Assembly (NCBI GenBank): GCA_017548545.1
Contig: JAFYZW010000112.1
Coordinates: 1 to 37,073 of the forward strand
DNA from: Bacteroidales bacterium
Lineage (GTDB): Bacteria; Bacteroidota; Bacteroidia; Bacteroidales; UBA3663
Direction of reading: 5' to 3'
Length of the DNA stretch: 37,073 bases
This document shows, in pieces, positions 1-8,688 of this stretch; the first letter of the stretch is position 1; each line of letters starts with the position of its first letter. The notes under the pieces were generated by a model. The model was not told where the DNA came from and ran no database searches. It worked only from the letters and a program-made list of their open reading frames with translations. The translations under genes and the position numbers were made by a program.

Positions 1-138
1 CATCAGAGCAGATGTTTGCCGCCGGCTTCCTTCAGATTCCGCGTCGCCACGGACACCTTTGCCTTTGGCTGTAGCCTTCCCGTTATCAGGGCGGCTAGGG
101 GACTTGCACCCGTTAGAATATGCCCATGCTGGGCGAAC
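1..138 (-). mobile_element. Group II (IIC-type) intron, 5' portion of domain I, cut by window edge
   Basis: Read on the minus strand from 138 to 1, the sequence begins GTTCGCCCAGCATGGGC, continues with a GGGTGCAAGTCCCC-type block (about 112-99) and contains the strongly conserved domain I core GGTGTCCGTGGCGAC (57-43), then GGAATCTGAAGGAAGC (40-25). These blocks match, from memory, the start of group IIC introns such as that of Oceanobacillus iheyensis. The usual 5' end is GUGYG; here it reads GUUCG, so the exact boundary (138 or 139) or its activity is uncertain. The reverse transcriptase would lie beyond position 1. The intron begins only two bases past a terminator hairpin, which is the known target preference of class C introns. 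Confidence 0.85.
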
Positions 139-140
139 CA

Positions 141-176
141 AAATAGGGGGAGCCGAAAATTCGGCTCCCCCTATTT
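141..176 (-). terminator. Rho-independent terminator of the PUL operon
   Basis: A perfect 16-base-pair inverted repeat (141-156 with 161-176) with a four-base loop lies 44 bases past the stop codon of the last PUL gene. The stem is G/C-rich in the middle (GGGGGAGCCGA) and ends in A/T pairs, so the minus-strand transcript finishes CUAUUUUG. The hairpin is symmetric and could act in both directions. Confidence 0.85.
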
Positions 177-178
177 GG

Positions 179-223
179 CTAGAAAATCTAGATATTCTAG
201 AAATTCTAGATTCTCTAGACTCA
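179..223. repeat. 9-base tandem repeat, five CTAGA-type units
   Basis: CTAG occurs at 179, 188, 197, 206 and 215, exactly nine bases apart. The units are CTAGAAAAT, CTAGATATT, CTAGAAATT, CTAGATTCT and CTAGACTCA. Each has a self-complementary core, so the whole block can fold on itself in many registers. It fills the space between the PUL terminator and the stop codon of the last PUL gene; the final unit overlaps that stop codon (221-223). Confidence 0.8.
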
Positions 224-2980
224 ATAAAACAGCCAATCCACGGCATCCTCACTTCCGCCAAGGCCTACATTGCGTGCCTTGACCTGCGACTTGGTAAGAC
301 CAAGGACGAGGATATATCCTTCGGGTAGGATGAGCTTGTGATGTCCTGCCTCGAAACTATAGGTATGCACATTGGCCAAAGGCTGTCCTGCCAGCTTGAT
401 GGCATTCTGCAGCTGTGGTTCGGCCTGTCCGTATTCGTTGGCCGAAGCGTCTGTCTCAAGCTTGGGAGCCTTGGCATAACGGCTCTGGTCATCGCGGAAA
501 TAACCTACCAGCACCTTCAAAGGTTCCTTGGCCTCAAACTCCAGCACGAAACCTTGATCCTCGACATTCTCACCTTGCAGGACCTGCTGCACGTGATTGC
601 GTGGCCTCTGTGCTTCGAACGTCAAAGCCGTAAGCCCTTTCAGTTCATCGGCCAAAGCTTCCACTTTATTGTCTGGTAAGTTGGTGAAAAGCTGCGTGCC
701 GACATCGAGGCGCATAGGTTTCTGCGGACTCATCAATACATAATCAGCATCCAGAAGCGGCTCCACCTTGGCCGCTTCGTTTGCAATCTTGCCTGCGGCC
801 TTGTCCTTGAGCACTTGGATATTCGTCTTGAAGGCTTCCAACTCTTTTTCGTAATGTGGCAGCATTTCTGCCCACGTCTTGTTCTTCCCGTCGTCGCCTC
901 CGATGGGAATGCGGCGTTGTGCCGTCTGCATCGAATTGGCATAGAGATAATGACCCTCGGTCAGTTTCACCAGCTGACGCCAATGCTCCAGGCTCTTTTC
1001 GAGCAAAGGAACGGCCTGATCAAGGTAAGCGATACATTCCATCTCGGGTCCCGCCTTCAGCTTGTGGCTCCACTGATAGTCGAGCACGAGCTTGGCAGCC
1101 TGTACCTTATAATACATGAATTGCGAGAACTCGCGATAGCAGGCCATGTCGTTGCGCAGACGCAGGAACTCGTCACGATTCTTCGTCATCCTTCCCTTGT
1201 CGGCACGCAAGATGGCCGAAAGCGCTGCATCACCGTGGTCCAGACATTGTTCGACAATGTCGAGCGGATATTCGCCATTGGGCACATGAGGCGCACCTGT
1301 CCATTCGCGCTCCACCCATTCGATGAGCTTCTCTCCTTCCGGACCGCAACTCTCGTAGAAACCCGGATAAATGGTATATTTGTACGGATTGACCAACTGG
1401 CTCATGAAGAGTCCCAGGAGCAATGTCTCGCGATTGCCTTCGGTGATGCCGAAGCGTCGCAATAGCTTCGGAGCAATCTCGCCCGAAGCCTCGTAGGCCT
1501 GACGTATTTCGTCAGCAACCTCCGACGTCGTGCCATAGAAATCGGCGATTCGTTCGTCCCAATAGGCAATCTCCTCTGCACGGTCACGTCCCTGCTTCCA
1601 TGCATAGCGACCCCATTCGGCAAACCACAACCAGTCACGATCAATCTGCATCTCACGCTTGCCGCCGCCGAGATCATCAGCCGTATAAGGATGATCCCAA
1701 TAAGAAGCTTGTGGGAAGAGGTGCAGCGCATTGGCACCATGCACACGATGCATGGCACCCACGGTCTTCTGGACGAAGTCGGGCGACGCCCAGCGCCATG
1801 GTTCCAGGTTGGCAAGGATATGCACGTTCTCAACATGCACCGAACCAAGTTCCGAGAGGTCCTTGTGGATCTTGGCCCATGGACCGCGCGGCTGATAGGT
1901 GGTCAGCGACTCTCCGTTGTACTTGTGCATGGTGTAGATGTTCTTGTAGATGGGCAAAGCCTGATCCATCACCGCACGACAATCCACGTCATGAGCGCGT
2001 AGGATAATCGGCGGCTCATCCGTTCGTCCCAACTGTGCCAATCCATCCTTCACACCCGGGATGACGGTGTTGATCATCCAGTCAAGTTTGCGGTCGTTAC
2101 CACTAATCGCTTCTCCCAACGTGATGAGCAATCCCACGTTCGGATAGTCGTGCACAAAGGCGGCAATCGACTTGCGCGTATAGTCGGAGAGCAACGGGTC
2201 GATGGGACGATTGCGATCCTGCGTCTTGATGCCATAGTGTTCGGCGAAAGGCTTCGAGACAATGATATTGTAGAACATCTGAATCACATAGATGCCACGT
2301 CGTTCGGCCTCGGTGGTAAGGAACGAGAAGATGTCGCGGTTCTTCTCGAACGTCGCATCATCCACCTCCACGGCAAACGGATAATCCTCCAGTTTGACCA
2401 ACGAGGCAAAGGGATGACCGTTCCACAGATAAAGAGAGTTCATGCGGTTCTCGACCATCATGTCGAGATAGCGCAACCACATCTCCTTGTCGTAGAACCA
2501 CGGGAAGTTCTCGGGTGTATAGGGATATTCATACACCGCACGTCCTGGCAGGAACTGCGTCTTCTGCACACCGATACAAGGACCACGAAGCACCATCTCC
2601 GGTGCATCGGCGAAATCCATCGGGAACTGGAAATTACCCTTCGAGATATAGTTGTCGATAAGCTCGCGGCATCCATAGAGCGAACCTGTGGCATCGTTGC
2701 CTATCACCTGCGTCTCATTGCCCGAAGTCACGATGTGGAATCCCTCCTTGGGCAAGGAATCGGCAGGGCTGGCTTGTCGCAGACGAATCACCAGCTGAGC
2801 GTCCTGTTCAACGATTTTGCAGCCTTGTTTCTTGAGTTCATTACGCAACTGCTCTGCACCGAACATCATCCTTGTGTTGGCATCTTCCGGCAAGTCGATA
2901 GTCACACTTGGACCCTTGGGACCTCCGCAACTCACAAGCACCGTCAAAAGTGCGATGAATGGTAATAAAAGTTTTCTCAT
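221..2980 (-). CDS. Alpha-glucuronidase (GH67-like) family glycoside hydrolase, lipoprotein
   Basis: This 919-residue protein starts with a lipoprotein signal (LTVLVSC, Cys18), so it should be anchored in the outer membrane or periplasm. Residues about 25-125 look like the alpha/beta domain found before the barrel in GH67, GH20 and GH115 enzymes. A (beta/alpha)8-type region follows: MVENRMNSLYLWNGHP (about 175-190), LLITLGEAISG (about 285-294) and HVENVHILANLEPWRW (about 382-397). The segment FAEWGRYAWKQGRDRAEEIA near 453-472 resembles the FGRLAW...EEIA block of GH67. Glu290 and Glu393 are candidate catalytic carboxylates, by position only. Family-level assignment is uncertain, and the enzyme could act on glucuronic or galacturonic acid linkages. 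It is the last gene of the PUL, 16 bases after the fucosidase gene, and is followed by a terminator. Confidence 0.7.
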   Translation of the reverse strand: MRKLLLPFIALLTVLVSCGGPKGPSVTIDLPEDANTRMMFGAEQLRNELKKQGCKIVEQDAQLVIRLRQASPADSLPKEGFHIVTSGNETQVIGNDATGSLYGCRELIDNYISKGNFQFPMDFADAPEMVLRGPCIGVQKTQFLPGRAVYEYPYTPENFPWFYDKEMWLRYLDMMVENRMNSLYLWNGHPFASLVKLEDYPFAVEVDDATFEKNRDIFSFLTTEAERRGIYVIQMFYNIIVSKPFAEHYGIKTQDRNRPIDPLLSDYTRKSIAAFVHDYPNVGLLITLGEAISGNDRKLDWMINTVIPGVKDGLAQLGRTDEPPIILRAHDVDCRAVMDQALPIYKNIYTMHKYNGESLTTYQPRGPWAKIHKDLSELGSVHVENVHILANLEPWRWASPDFVQKTVGAMHRVHGANALHLFPQASYWDHPYTADDLGGGKREMQIDRDWLWFAEWGRYAWKQGRDRAEEIAYWDERIADFYGTTSEVADEIRQAYEASGEIAPKLLRRFGITEGNRETLLLGLFMSQLVNPYKYTIYPGFYESCGPEGEKLIEWVEREWTGAPHVPNGEYPLDIVEQCLDHGDAALSAILRADKGRMTKNRDEFLRLRNDMACYREFSQFMYYKVQAAKLVLDYQWSHKLKAGPEMECIAYLDQAVPLLEKSLEHWRQLVKLTEGHYLYANSMQTAQRRIPIGGDDGKNKTWAEMLPHYEKELEAFKTNIQVLKDKAAGKIANEAAKVEPLLDADYVLMSPQKPMRLDVGTQLFTNLPDNKVEALADELKGLTALTFEAQRPRNHVQQVLQGENVEDQGFVLEFEAKEPLKVLVGYFRDDQSRYAKAPKLETDASANEYGQAEPQLQNAIKLAGQPLANVHTYSFEAGHHKLILPEGYILVLGLTKSQVKARNVGLGGSEDAVDWLFY

Positions 2981-2996
2981 AGTATATATATTAGGA

Positions 2997-4496
2997 TTAC
3001 TCCAAAACGAGCCTTACGACCTGTGCAACATCCGATGGCAGACGCGAACCCTTCGGGATGGTGAGGCGCAAGCCTTCGGATGTTTGTTCAATCCGACATT
3101 CAAAGTTCTTCTTCACCGAAAGGAGGATGGCCTGCTTCACCGGCTGCTTCACCTCTCGCAAAAGGATGGTGTTCTCCGTGCCTGGCCAGTCGAGGAAGAT
3201 GGCATAGAGCGTCTTCCCGTCCTTCTTTTGGGTGTAATGCACACGATAACCCTCCGCATTGTCTCGCATAGGCTCAACAGGTAAGGCCGTTTCATGCGAA
3301 ACGCGATAAGGACGCGTTTCATAAATCGATTCGCCATACGACCAGAGCCACACGCCCACATTGGCCATGATGTCCTGCTGTGCCTGCGGAATGGTACCAT
3401 CAGCCATCGGCGCCAGGTTCAAAAGCAACTGTCCGTTGTTGCTGACCACCTGTATCAGTCGTTGCACGATGTCCTTGTGCGAAATATACTGCATTCCCTT
3501 CACGTATCCCCACGACTTATGGTAGCCGTCGGCAATGGTGAAGTCGCATAGCCAGGGGATGGGATCAATCTCGTTGAGCGACGACATCTCATGGTCGAGC
3601 ATACCCACTTCTCGCGGAAATTCCTTATACTTATAGGTAAAGGCCACCTCCTGCCCCGTCTGAGCTGCATGGTTGAAGTAGTGCTGCACCATCCTCAGTT
3701 TCCGTTCTTCGGGAATCTGGTCCATCCACGCATCGAAATAGAGCAGGTCGGGCGAATACTGCTCGATAACCTCATCGCACTTGTCCGACCACATCTGCAA
3801 CCACTCGTCATGGTCCATCAGACAACCATAGAGCTTGGCATATTTCGGATTGTTCGCCGCCCAATCTTCCTGCACCTGCACGTAGGTGTAGTTGATCTCG
3901 TGATGCAGCGAGGTGAAGAACTTCAATCCGCGCTTCCTCATGGCAGCCGCAATCTCACCCAGACAGTCGCGTTCGGGTCCCATCTTGGCCGCACAGAACG
4001 GCGTAACCTTCGAGCCCCACATCGCAAAGCCATCGTGATGTTCTCCCACGATGCCGCCAAACCTCGCACCTGCCTCTTTGAAAAGCAATGCCCATGCGTC
4101 AGCATCGAAATGCTCGGCCTTGAACATCGGAATGAAGTCATGATAGCCGAACTCCGACAGCGGACCATAGATGGCTTCATGTCGCTCTCGTTCGCCCATC
4201 AGGAACTGTTCCCCCTTGGCATATTCTCCACTCGAAGCATCGCAATGCATGTAGTGGAAATATTGTTCGTTGCCATAGGCCGGCACGCTATAGACGCCCC
4301 AATGGCAATAGATGCCGAACTTGGCATCACGCAGCCATTCGGGCACGGCCTGATGCCTTGCCAGCGATGTCCAATTCGCCTCATAGGGACCTTGCTCCAA
4401 GGTTGTCTTGGACAGCCTATCTTGTGCAAACAAGGAAAAGCCAGCGCCAAGAATCAGAGCGAGCAACGTGTTCGAAACCCTTTTCGTACCAACCAT
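2997..4496 (-). CDS. GH29 alpha-L-fucosidase, secreted
   Basis: The 499-residue product is a retaining exo-fucosidase that would remove terminal alpha-linked fucose from a glycan in the periplasm. A Sec signal peptide covers residues 1-24, ending ...GFSLFA before Gln25. Family hallmarks are KFGIYCHWGVYSVPAY (about 59-74), EHHDGFAMW (152-160) with its active-site histidines, and LLYFDAW (251-257), where Asp255 aligns with the GH29 nucleophile. NNGQLLLNLAPMADG (about 353-367) is the usual family block at the end of the barrel. A small beta-sandwich domain follows (about 400-499). The general acid cannot be placed by eye. The start lies 14 bases after the GH31 stop, consistent with one transcript. 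Confidence 0.93.
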   Translation of the reverse strand: MVGTKRVSNTLLALILGAGFSLFAQDRLSKTTLEQGPYEANWTSLARHQAVPEWLRDAKFGIYCHWGVYSVPAYGNEQYFHYMHCDASSGEYAKGEQFLMGERERHEAIYGPLSEFGYHDFIPMFKAEHFDADAWALLFKEAGARFGGIVGEHHDGFAMWGSKVTPFCAAKMGPERDCLGEIAAAMRKRGLKFFTSLHHEINYTYVQVQEDWAANNPKYAKLYGCLMDHDEWLQMWSDKCDEVIEQYSPDLLYFDAWMDQIPEERKLRMVQHYFNHAAQTGQEVAFTYKYKEFPREVGMLDHEMSSLNEIDPIPWLCDFTIADGYHKSWGYVKGMQYISHKDIVQRLIQVVSNNGQLLLNLAPMADGTIPQAQQDIMANVGVWLWSYGESIYETRPYRVSHETALPVEPMRDNAEGYRVHYTQKKDGKTLYAIFLDWPGTENTILLREVKQPVKQAILLSVKKNFECRIEQTSEGLRLTIPKGSRLPSDVAQVVRLVLE

Positions 4497-4510
4497 GAGC
4501 CAATTGCTGA

Positions 4511-6931
4511 TTAAAACCGAAGGGTGACAGCCCCGCCATTATACTTCACCTCTTTCGTGGTCTCTGTCTTTCCATCCACCACCTTGACGACGAAACGGCG
4601 TTTCTCCTTCATACCCTCAAAAGTTCCCTCTCGCTGGCCGATGGTAAGGCTCCGCGACTGTTCGTTCCACGTGAGGGGAATGACGGCATACTGGCCCTTC
4701 TCGCAATCGTAGGTGATGCCATCATCCTCGTACAGTTCAAACGAATCGTCCTCTCCCGGAACGACCTCGATGGTCAAGGTCTGTTCGTTCAATTCATCGG
4801 CATATTGGATGACGGGGCTCTTGGGAAGGATGCTTCCCCTGCGCACGAAGACAGGAATCTCGTTCAAGGAAACGTCACAAGCCAAATGCTGCCCACCCTC
4901 ATGCACATTGCCCGAAGCATCCTGCCACCGGGCTCCTGCGGGCAGATAGACATCCAGCTCCGAGGTTTCGGACAAAGGATGTGTCACTGGGCAGACAAGC
5001 AGCGCTGAGCCGAACATGTATTCGGTCTTGCATTCGCGAGCCTCCTTATCCTGCGGGAAGTCGAAGGCGAGCATACGAGCCATGGTATAGTTCACCAAGG
5101 TCACCTTGGCCGCCAACGAATAGATATAGGGCAGCAACTCGTAACGCCGCTCGATATTGCGGACAAGGGCATCGTAATAGGGTTCGCCGACATCCCCATA
5201 ATACCACACCTCACGCGGAGTATCAGAGCCATGGCTGCGGAAGACGGGCAGGTAAGCCGCCCACTGGCACATGCGCAGATAGAATTCCCTGAATGCCGGA
5301 TCCTTGCAACCTTCGGGATATTGGCCCTTCCAGAACCATTGCGGTCTTGATGCAGCAAAGAACGTGCCCGCATCGACCGTCCAATAAGGGCATCCCGTGG
5401 CCATGAAGTTCAAACCCATCGGTATCTGGCGACGGAACGACTCCCACGAGGCGTAGGTGTCGCCGTTCCAGGTGATGGTGGCATAGCGCTGCTGTCCTGC
5501 ATAACTCGAACGGGTGAGGTTGACGACACGCTTCCTGTCGGTGGTCTTGCGCTGGTTCTCGTAGATTCCCTGCGCATGGAAGAGCGCATAGAGTGAAGTG
5601 CGCTCTGCCCCCGACACGGCGTTCTGTGCCTCCAGATTCAGCATCCATCGGTCCTGATGGTTGTCCCATCCATATCCTTCGGGCATGAATTTCCAGTCTC
5701 CGTCGGTGGGTTCCGAACAATCGCACCACCAGGCATCGAAGCCCTGTCCCTCGTGGAAAAACTCGCGGTTGGCCCATTGCCAATAGTAGGCACGCGCCTC
5801 TTCATCGAACACGTTGACAAACGAACGGTTGAGCATATAGCCATGCTCCTTGAAATCCTTTTCCTGGGCATTGCCCTGCGGATTGGGCCAGATGCTGACC
5901 ATCAGGCGGGCATTCAGCTGATGCACGGTGTCGGCCAAAGCCTGCGGATCGGGATAATAGCGGCGATCCATCTGCATCATGCCCCAGCCTTCGGGCCAGT
6001 AGTTCCAATCCTGCACCACCATATCGACGGGTATCCGGCGACGACGAAACTCGCGCATGGCTCCGATGATCTCTGCGCTGCTGTGGAAACGCTCCTTCGA
6101 CTGGATGTACCCGAACAAGTAGCGAGGCATCATCGGCGATTGGCCTGTCAGCCTGCGCATACGGTTCACGACACGATCCATCGTCACGCCCTTCATGAAA
6201 TAATAGTCCAGTCCTTGGGCAGCCTCCAGCTCGACGAGACCATGGTCGTCGGTATCGTCGAAACGCATACCGCAACCCGCATCGAAGAGCAGGCCGTAGC
6301 CCGATGCCGTATTGATCACGGGCACCATGGCCTTCAGGTTGTGCTGGCAAAGCCACAGCTTCTGTCCCTTGAGGTCGAGCAGGTCCTCCATGTGCGAACC
6401 CCATCCGTAGAGCGGCTCGCCCTGTGGAAACGCGAAGCGCACCTGCCATCGCCACGAAGTGCCCACCGTGTCACGTCCCAGCACGTCCATCACCACCTTC
6501 TCGCCATCGGCGGTCTTCTCGATGCGGCTTGTCGCCTCATCGTAGGAAATTTGTTCGAGCGCAATCCTTTCGCATCGCTTGGGCTGGTTGTCGCGCTCCG
6601 AAAGGAGCAACGTGCCACGGCAGTCGTAATAGCTGATGGCACCTGTCTTGCTGTCAATATGCACCTGCAAGCTGTCGGAGGTGAGTACGAATTGTCCGTC
6701 GGTCTCCTCGAGTCTCACCCTGACGGGATGGCTCAAGGCCTCAGGAAGCACGACCGTGGTCTTGTTGTCCACGAAATCACTATTTTCCGACAATCGCACA
6801 CGCACAATATCCGCTTCGGGAAACTCCACACGAAGCAAGCCCTGCTCTGTTGGATATTCAAAGCAGGTGATCGACTCGGTGCAAGCGGCAAGCAGCAATG
6901 CCGCGCCACAAAGGATAGGAAAAGTTTTCAT
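4511..6931 (-). CDS. GH31 glycoside hydrolase (alpha-xylosidase or alpha-glucosidase type), lipoprotein
   Basis: This is an 806-residue family 31 enzyme with a lipoprotein signal (LLLAAC, Cys17). The order is an N-terminal beta domain (about 20-250), the catalytic barrel (about 265-620) and a C-terminal beta domain. PVDMVVQDWNYW (301-312) is the family substrate-binding block. WWCDCSEP (401-408) carries the likely nucleophile Asp404, and WNGDTYASWE (488-497) carries the likely acid/base Asp491. FRSHGSD (564-570) is also typical. The WW-D-x-x-EP form resembles Bacteroides alpha-xylosidases more than maltases, but there is no PA14 insert, and the length is shorter than those enzymes. Alpha-xylosidase, alpha-glucosidase and alpha-galactosidase activities are all known in GH31, so specificity is open. 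It is the first hydrolase after the susD attenuator. Confidence 0.92.
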   Translation of the reverse strand: MKTFPILCGAALLLAACTESITCFEYPTEQGLLRVEFPEADIVRVRLSENSDFVDNKTTVVLPEALSHPVRVRLEETDGQFVLTSDSLQVHIDSKTGAISYYDCRGTLLLSERDNQPKRCERIALEQISYDEATSRIEKTADGEKVVMDVLGRDTVGTSWRWQVRFAFPQGEPLYGWGSHMEDLLDLKGQKLWLCQHNLKAMVPVINTASGYGLLFDAGCGMRFDDTDDHGLVELEAAQGLDYYFMKGVTMDRVVNRMRRLTGQSPMMPRYLFGYIQSKERFHSSAEIIGAMREFRRRRIPVDMVVQDWNYWPEGWGMMQMDRRYYPDPQALADTVHQLNARLMVSIWPNPQGNAQEKDFKEHGYMLNRSFVNVFDEEARAYYWQWANREFFHEGQGFDAWWCDCSEPTDGDWKFMPEGYGWDNHQDRWMLNLEAQNAVSGAERTSLYALFHAQGIYENQRKTTDRKRVVNLTRSSYAGQQRYATITWNGDTYASWESFRRQIPMGLNFMATGCPYWTVDAGTFFAASRPQWFWKGQYPEGCKDPAFREFYLRMCQWAAYLPVFRSHGSDTPREVWYYGDVGEPYYDALVRNIERRYELLPYIYSLAAKVTLVNYTMARMLAFDFPQDKEARECKTEYMFGSALLVCPVTHPLSETSELDVYLPAGARWQDASGNVHEGGQHLACDVSLNEIPVFVRRGSILPKSPVIQYADELNEQTLTIEVVPGEDDSFELYEDDGITYDCEKGQYAVIPLTWNEQSRSLTIGQREGTFEGMKEKRRFVVKVVDGKTETTKEVKYNGGAVTLRF

Positions 6932-6981
6932 AGCTGAGTTTTATTTAGTGATTGGAGTATTCGGAGTGCTCCAAAAAACAC

Positions 6982-7011
6982 AGGCTCCCCCGTCCTCGGA
7001 CAGGGGAGCCT
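6982..7011 (-). terminator. Intrinsic terminator/attenuator between susD and the hydrolase genes
   Basis: AGGCTCCCC (6982-6990) pairs perfectly with GGGGAGCCT (7003-7011). On the minus strand the hairpin is followed by GTGTTTTTTGG. It lies 10 bases past the susD stop and 50 bases before the GH31 start. No TAnnTTTG promoter is visible between it and GH31, so partial readthrough probably sets hydrolase expression below that of susCD. Confidence 0.75.
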
Positions 7012-7021
7012 AGGAATAGGA

Positions 7022-8632
7022 TTACTTCGACTGCGGGATAGGATTCTGCACAAGGGCAGGATTGCTGTCGAGGTCACCCTGTGGAATCAGGAAGAGGAAG
7101 CTCTTCTGAGGCTTGAAAAGCGGCTCGGCAGAGTCGAAATAGCTGAGCTTGTCGGCAAAACCACGGGCGAGCTTCGCAGCCGAACGGTCGGCAAGCACGT
7201 CGCGACGCAGTTCGTCGAAGAAGATCTTGCCCTCGCCCACGAACTCGAAACGACGCTGGTTGAAGATCTCCTCGTCAATCTCAGCCTGGCTGCCGCTGAA
7301 TGGAGCGAGACCTGCACGCTGACGCACCTGGTTGAGGCACTCGATGCCCGAGCCTGCATTCAGGATGTTGGCTGCCTCAGCATAGTTGAGCAGCACCTCA
7401 GCATAGCGGATGATGGGGAAGTTGGCGTTGGGACGCTGCAGCGAAGCATCGGTGTGCTGGTCGAAATACTTGCAGTTGAAGACGCAGGTGTGCTCCACGT
7501 TGCGGTCGTTGGTGATGTAGGGCTCCCAATGCAGGGTATTCGGATTAAAAGTGTGCGAAGTGCCGTCGTTCTCCTCGAAGTAGGTCAGGAACACATCGGC
7601 GCGCTTGTCACCATTGGCCAGCATCTCGGTGTAGATATAGGGTGAAACGCCCATACGCGAATACTGGTAGCAACCCATGTAGTTCGAATAGGTGCGACCC
7701 AGGCCGAAACGGATGTGCATACCGTTGTTCTGGCTCTGTGCTGCCGAATACTGAAGCTCGAAGACCGACTCCTTGCAGTTCTTGGCACCACTCTCGTTGA
7801 ACCAGTAGAACTGATCCACGTAGTTGTCCATCAGTCCATAGACGCCGCTATCAATCACCTTCTTGCTGTAGTCGCGAGCCTGGGTGTAATATTCGGTCTG
7901 GCTGGCTGTTTCGCCATTCACATCGGCCATCGACGCACGAAGCAGATAAACCTCGCCGAGGGCAGCCTGTGCAGCTCCCTTCGAAGCACGCCAAACCTCA
8001 TAGCCGCTGGTGCCACGTACGGGCAGCAAGGCCTCAGCCTCCTTGAAGTCGGAGATGATCTGGTCGTAGGTCTCGGCATAGGTCGAACGTGCGAGCTCCA
8101 GGTTCTCCACACCATTGGTATAGGTGAGCGGCAAAGCGAGGGCGCCGAAGCAACGTGCCATCGAGAAGAAGGCATAGCCACGCAGGAAGTAGGCCTGTCC
8201 CTTGATGCGGCTGCGAGCCTCTTCGCTCATCTCCACGTTATCAACGCGACCAAGCACGATGTTGGCACGGTTCACGGCCTCGTAGCAAGCGGCCCAGATG
8301 CGGTGAACACCGTTCGAAGCCGATGCATTCTGCACACCGTCCCACTTGTTGATGAGCTCCATGTTGTTCTTGTTGTAGGTAGGCACGCCCTGGTCGGAGA
8401 GCAGCTCGATTTGAGCCAGATAGAGCTGGCTGTTGGCGTTGTACATGTTACGATAGCGGTTATAGACGCCCGCCAGCGTAGCATCAATCTCCTCCTCTGT
8501 ATTGTAGAACGAGGCTGGGTCGATAAAGGTATAGGGATGTTCATCGAGGTCGCTGCAACTGGTCAACGACATGCCACCCAGCATCGTGGTTGCAAGTATT
8601 GCACCTGCGATAATATATTTGATAGTCTTCAT
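7022..8632 (-). CDS. SusD-like outer-membrane glycan-binding lipoprotein
   Basis: The product is a RagB/SusD family protein of 536 residues that caps the SusC channel and binds the target glycan at the cell surface. The signal is MKTIKYIIAGAILATTMLGG followed by MSLTSC, with the lipidated Cys26 next to SDLDEHP. A TTG at 8650 would add six residues, but the ATG at 8632 gives a regular signal peptide and is preferred. Family features are the early DPASFYNTEEEIDATLAGVY segment, the helical YFLRGYAFFSMARCFG region of the TPR core, and the C-terminal segment with NFPIIRYAEVLLNYAEAAN and FNQRRFEFVGEGKIFFDELRR. It lies 56 bases after the susC gene and is followed by an attenuator-like hairpin. Confidence 0.96.
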   Translation of the reverse strand: MKTIKYIIAGAILATTMLGGMSLTSCSDLDEHPYTFIDPASFYNTEEEIDATLAGVYNRYRNMYNANSQLYLAQIELLSDQGVPTYNKNNMELINKWDGVQNASASNGVHRIWAACYEAVNRANIVLGRVDNVEMSEEARSRIKGQAYFLRGYAFFSMARCFGALALPLTYTNGVENLELARSTYAETYDQIISDFKEAEALLPVRGTSGYEVWRASKGAAQAALGEVYLLRASMADVNGETASQTEYYTQARDYSKKVIDSGVYGLMDNYVDQFYWFNESGAKNCKESVFELQYSAAQSQNNGMHIRFGLGRTYSNYMGCYQYSRMGVSPYIYTEMLANGDKRADVFLTYFEENDGTSHTFNPNTLHWEPYITNDRNVEHTCVFNCKYFDQHTDASLQRPNANFPIIRYAEVLLNYAEAANILNAGSGIECLNQVRQRAGLAPFSGSQAEIDEEIFNQRRFEFVGEGKIFFDELRRDVLADRSAAKLARGFADKLSYFDSAEPLFKPQKSFLFLIPQGDLDSNPALVQNPIPQSK

Positions 8633-8688
8633 AATGATGTCAATTAACAATTTGAGTAATTAATAATTGATGTTTTCGACCGTAATAC

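Noticed and set aside
1..138. Ribosomal RNA or tRNA fragment at the left edge
   Set aside because: The blocks match group II intron domain I rather than rRNA, and no cloverleaf can be drawn.
5657..6937. Long plus-strand frame of 426 codons opposite the GH31 gene
   Set aside because: It is the antisense shadow of a clear GH31 gene; its translation has no domain pattern.
8633..8650. TTG start at 8650 for the SusD gene
   Set aside because: The ATG at 8632 gives a regular lipoprotein signal; the extra residues do not.
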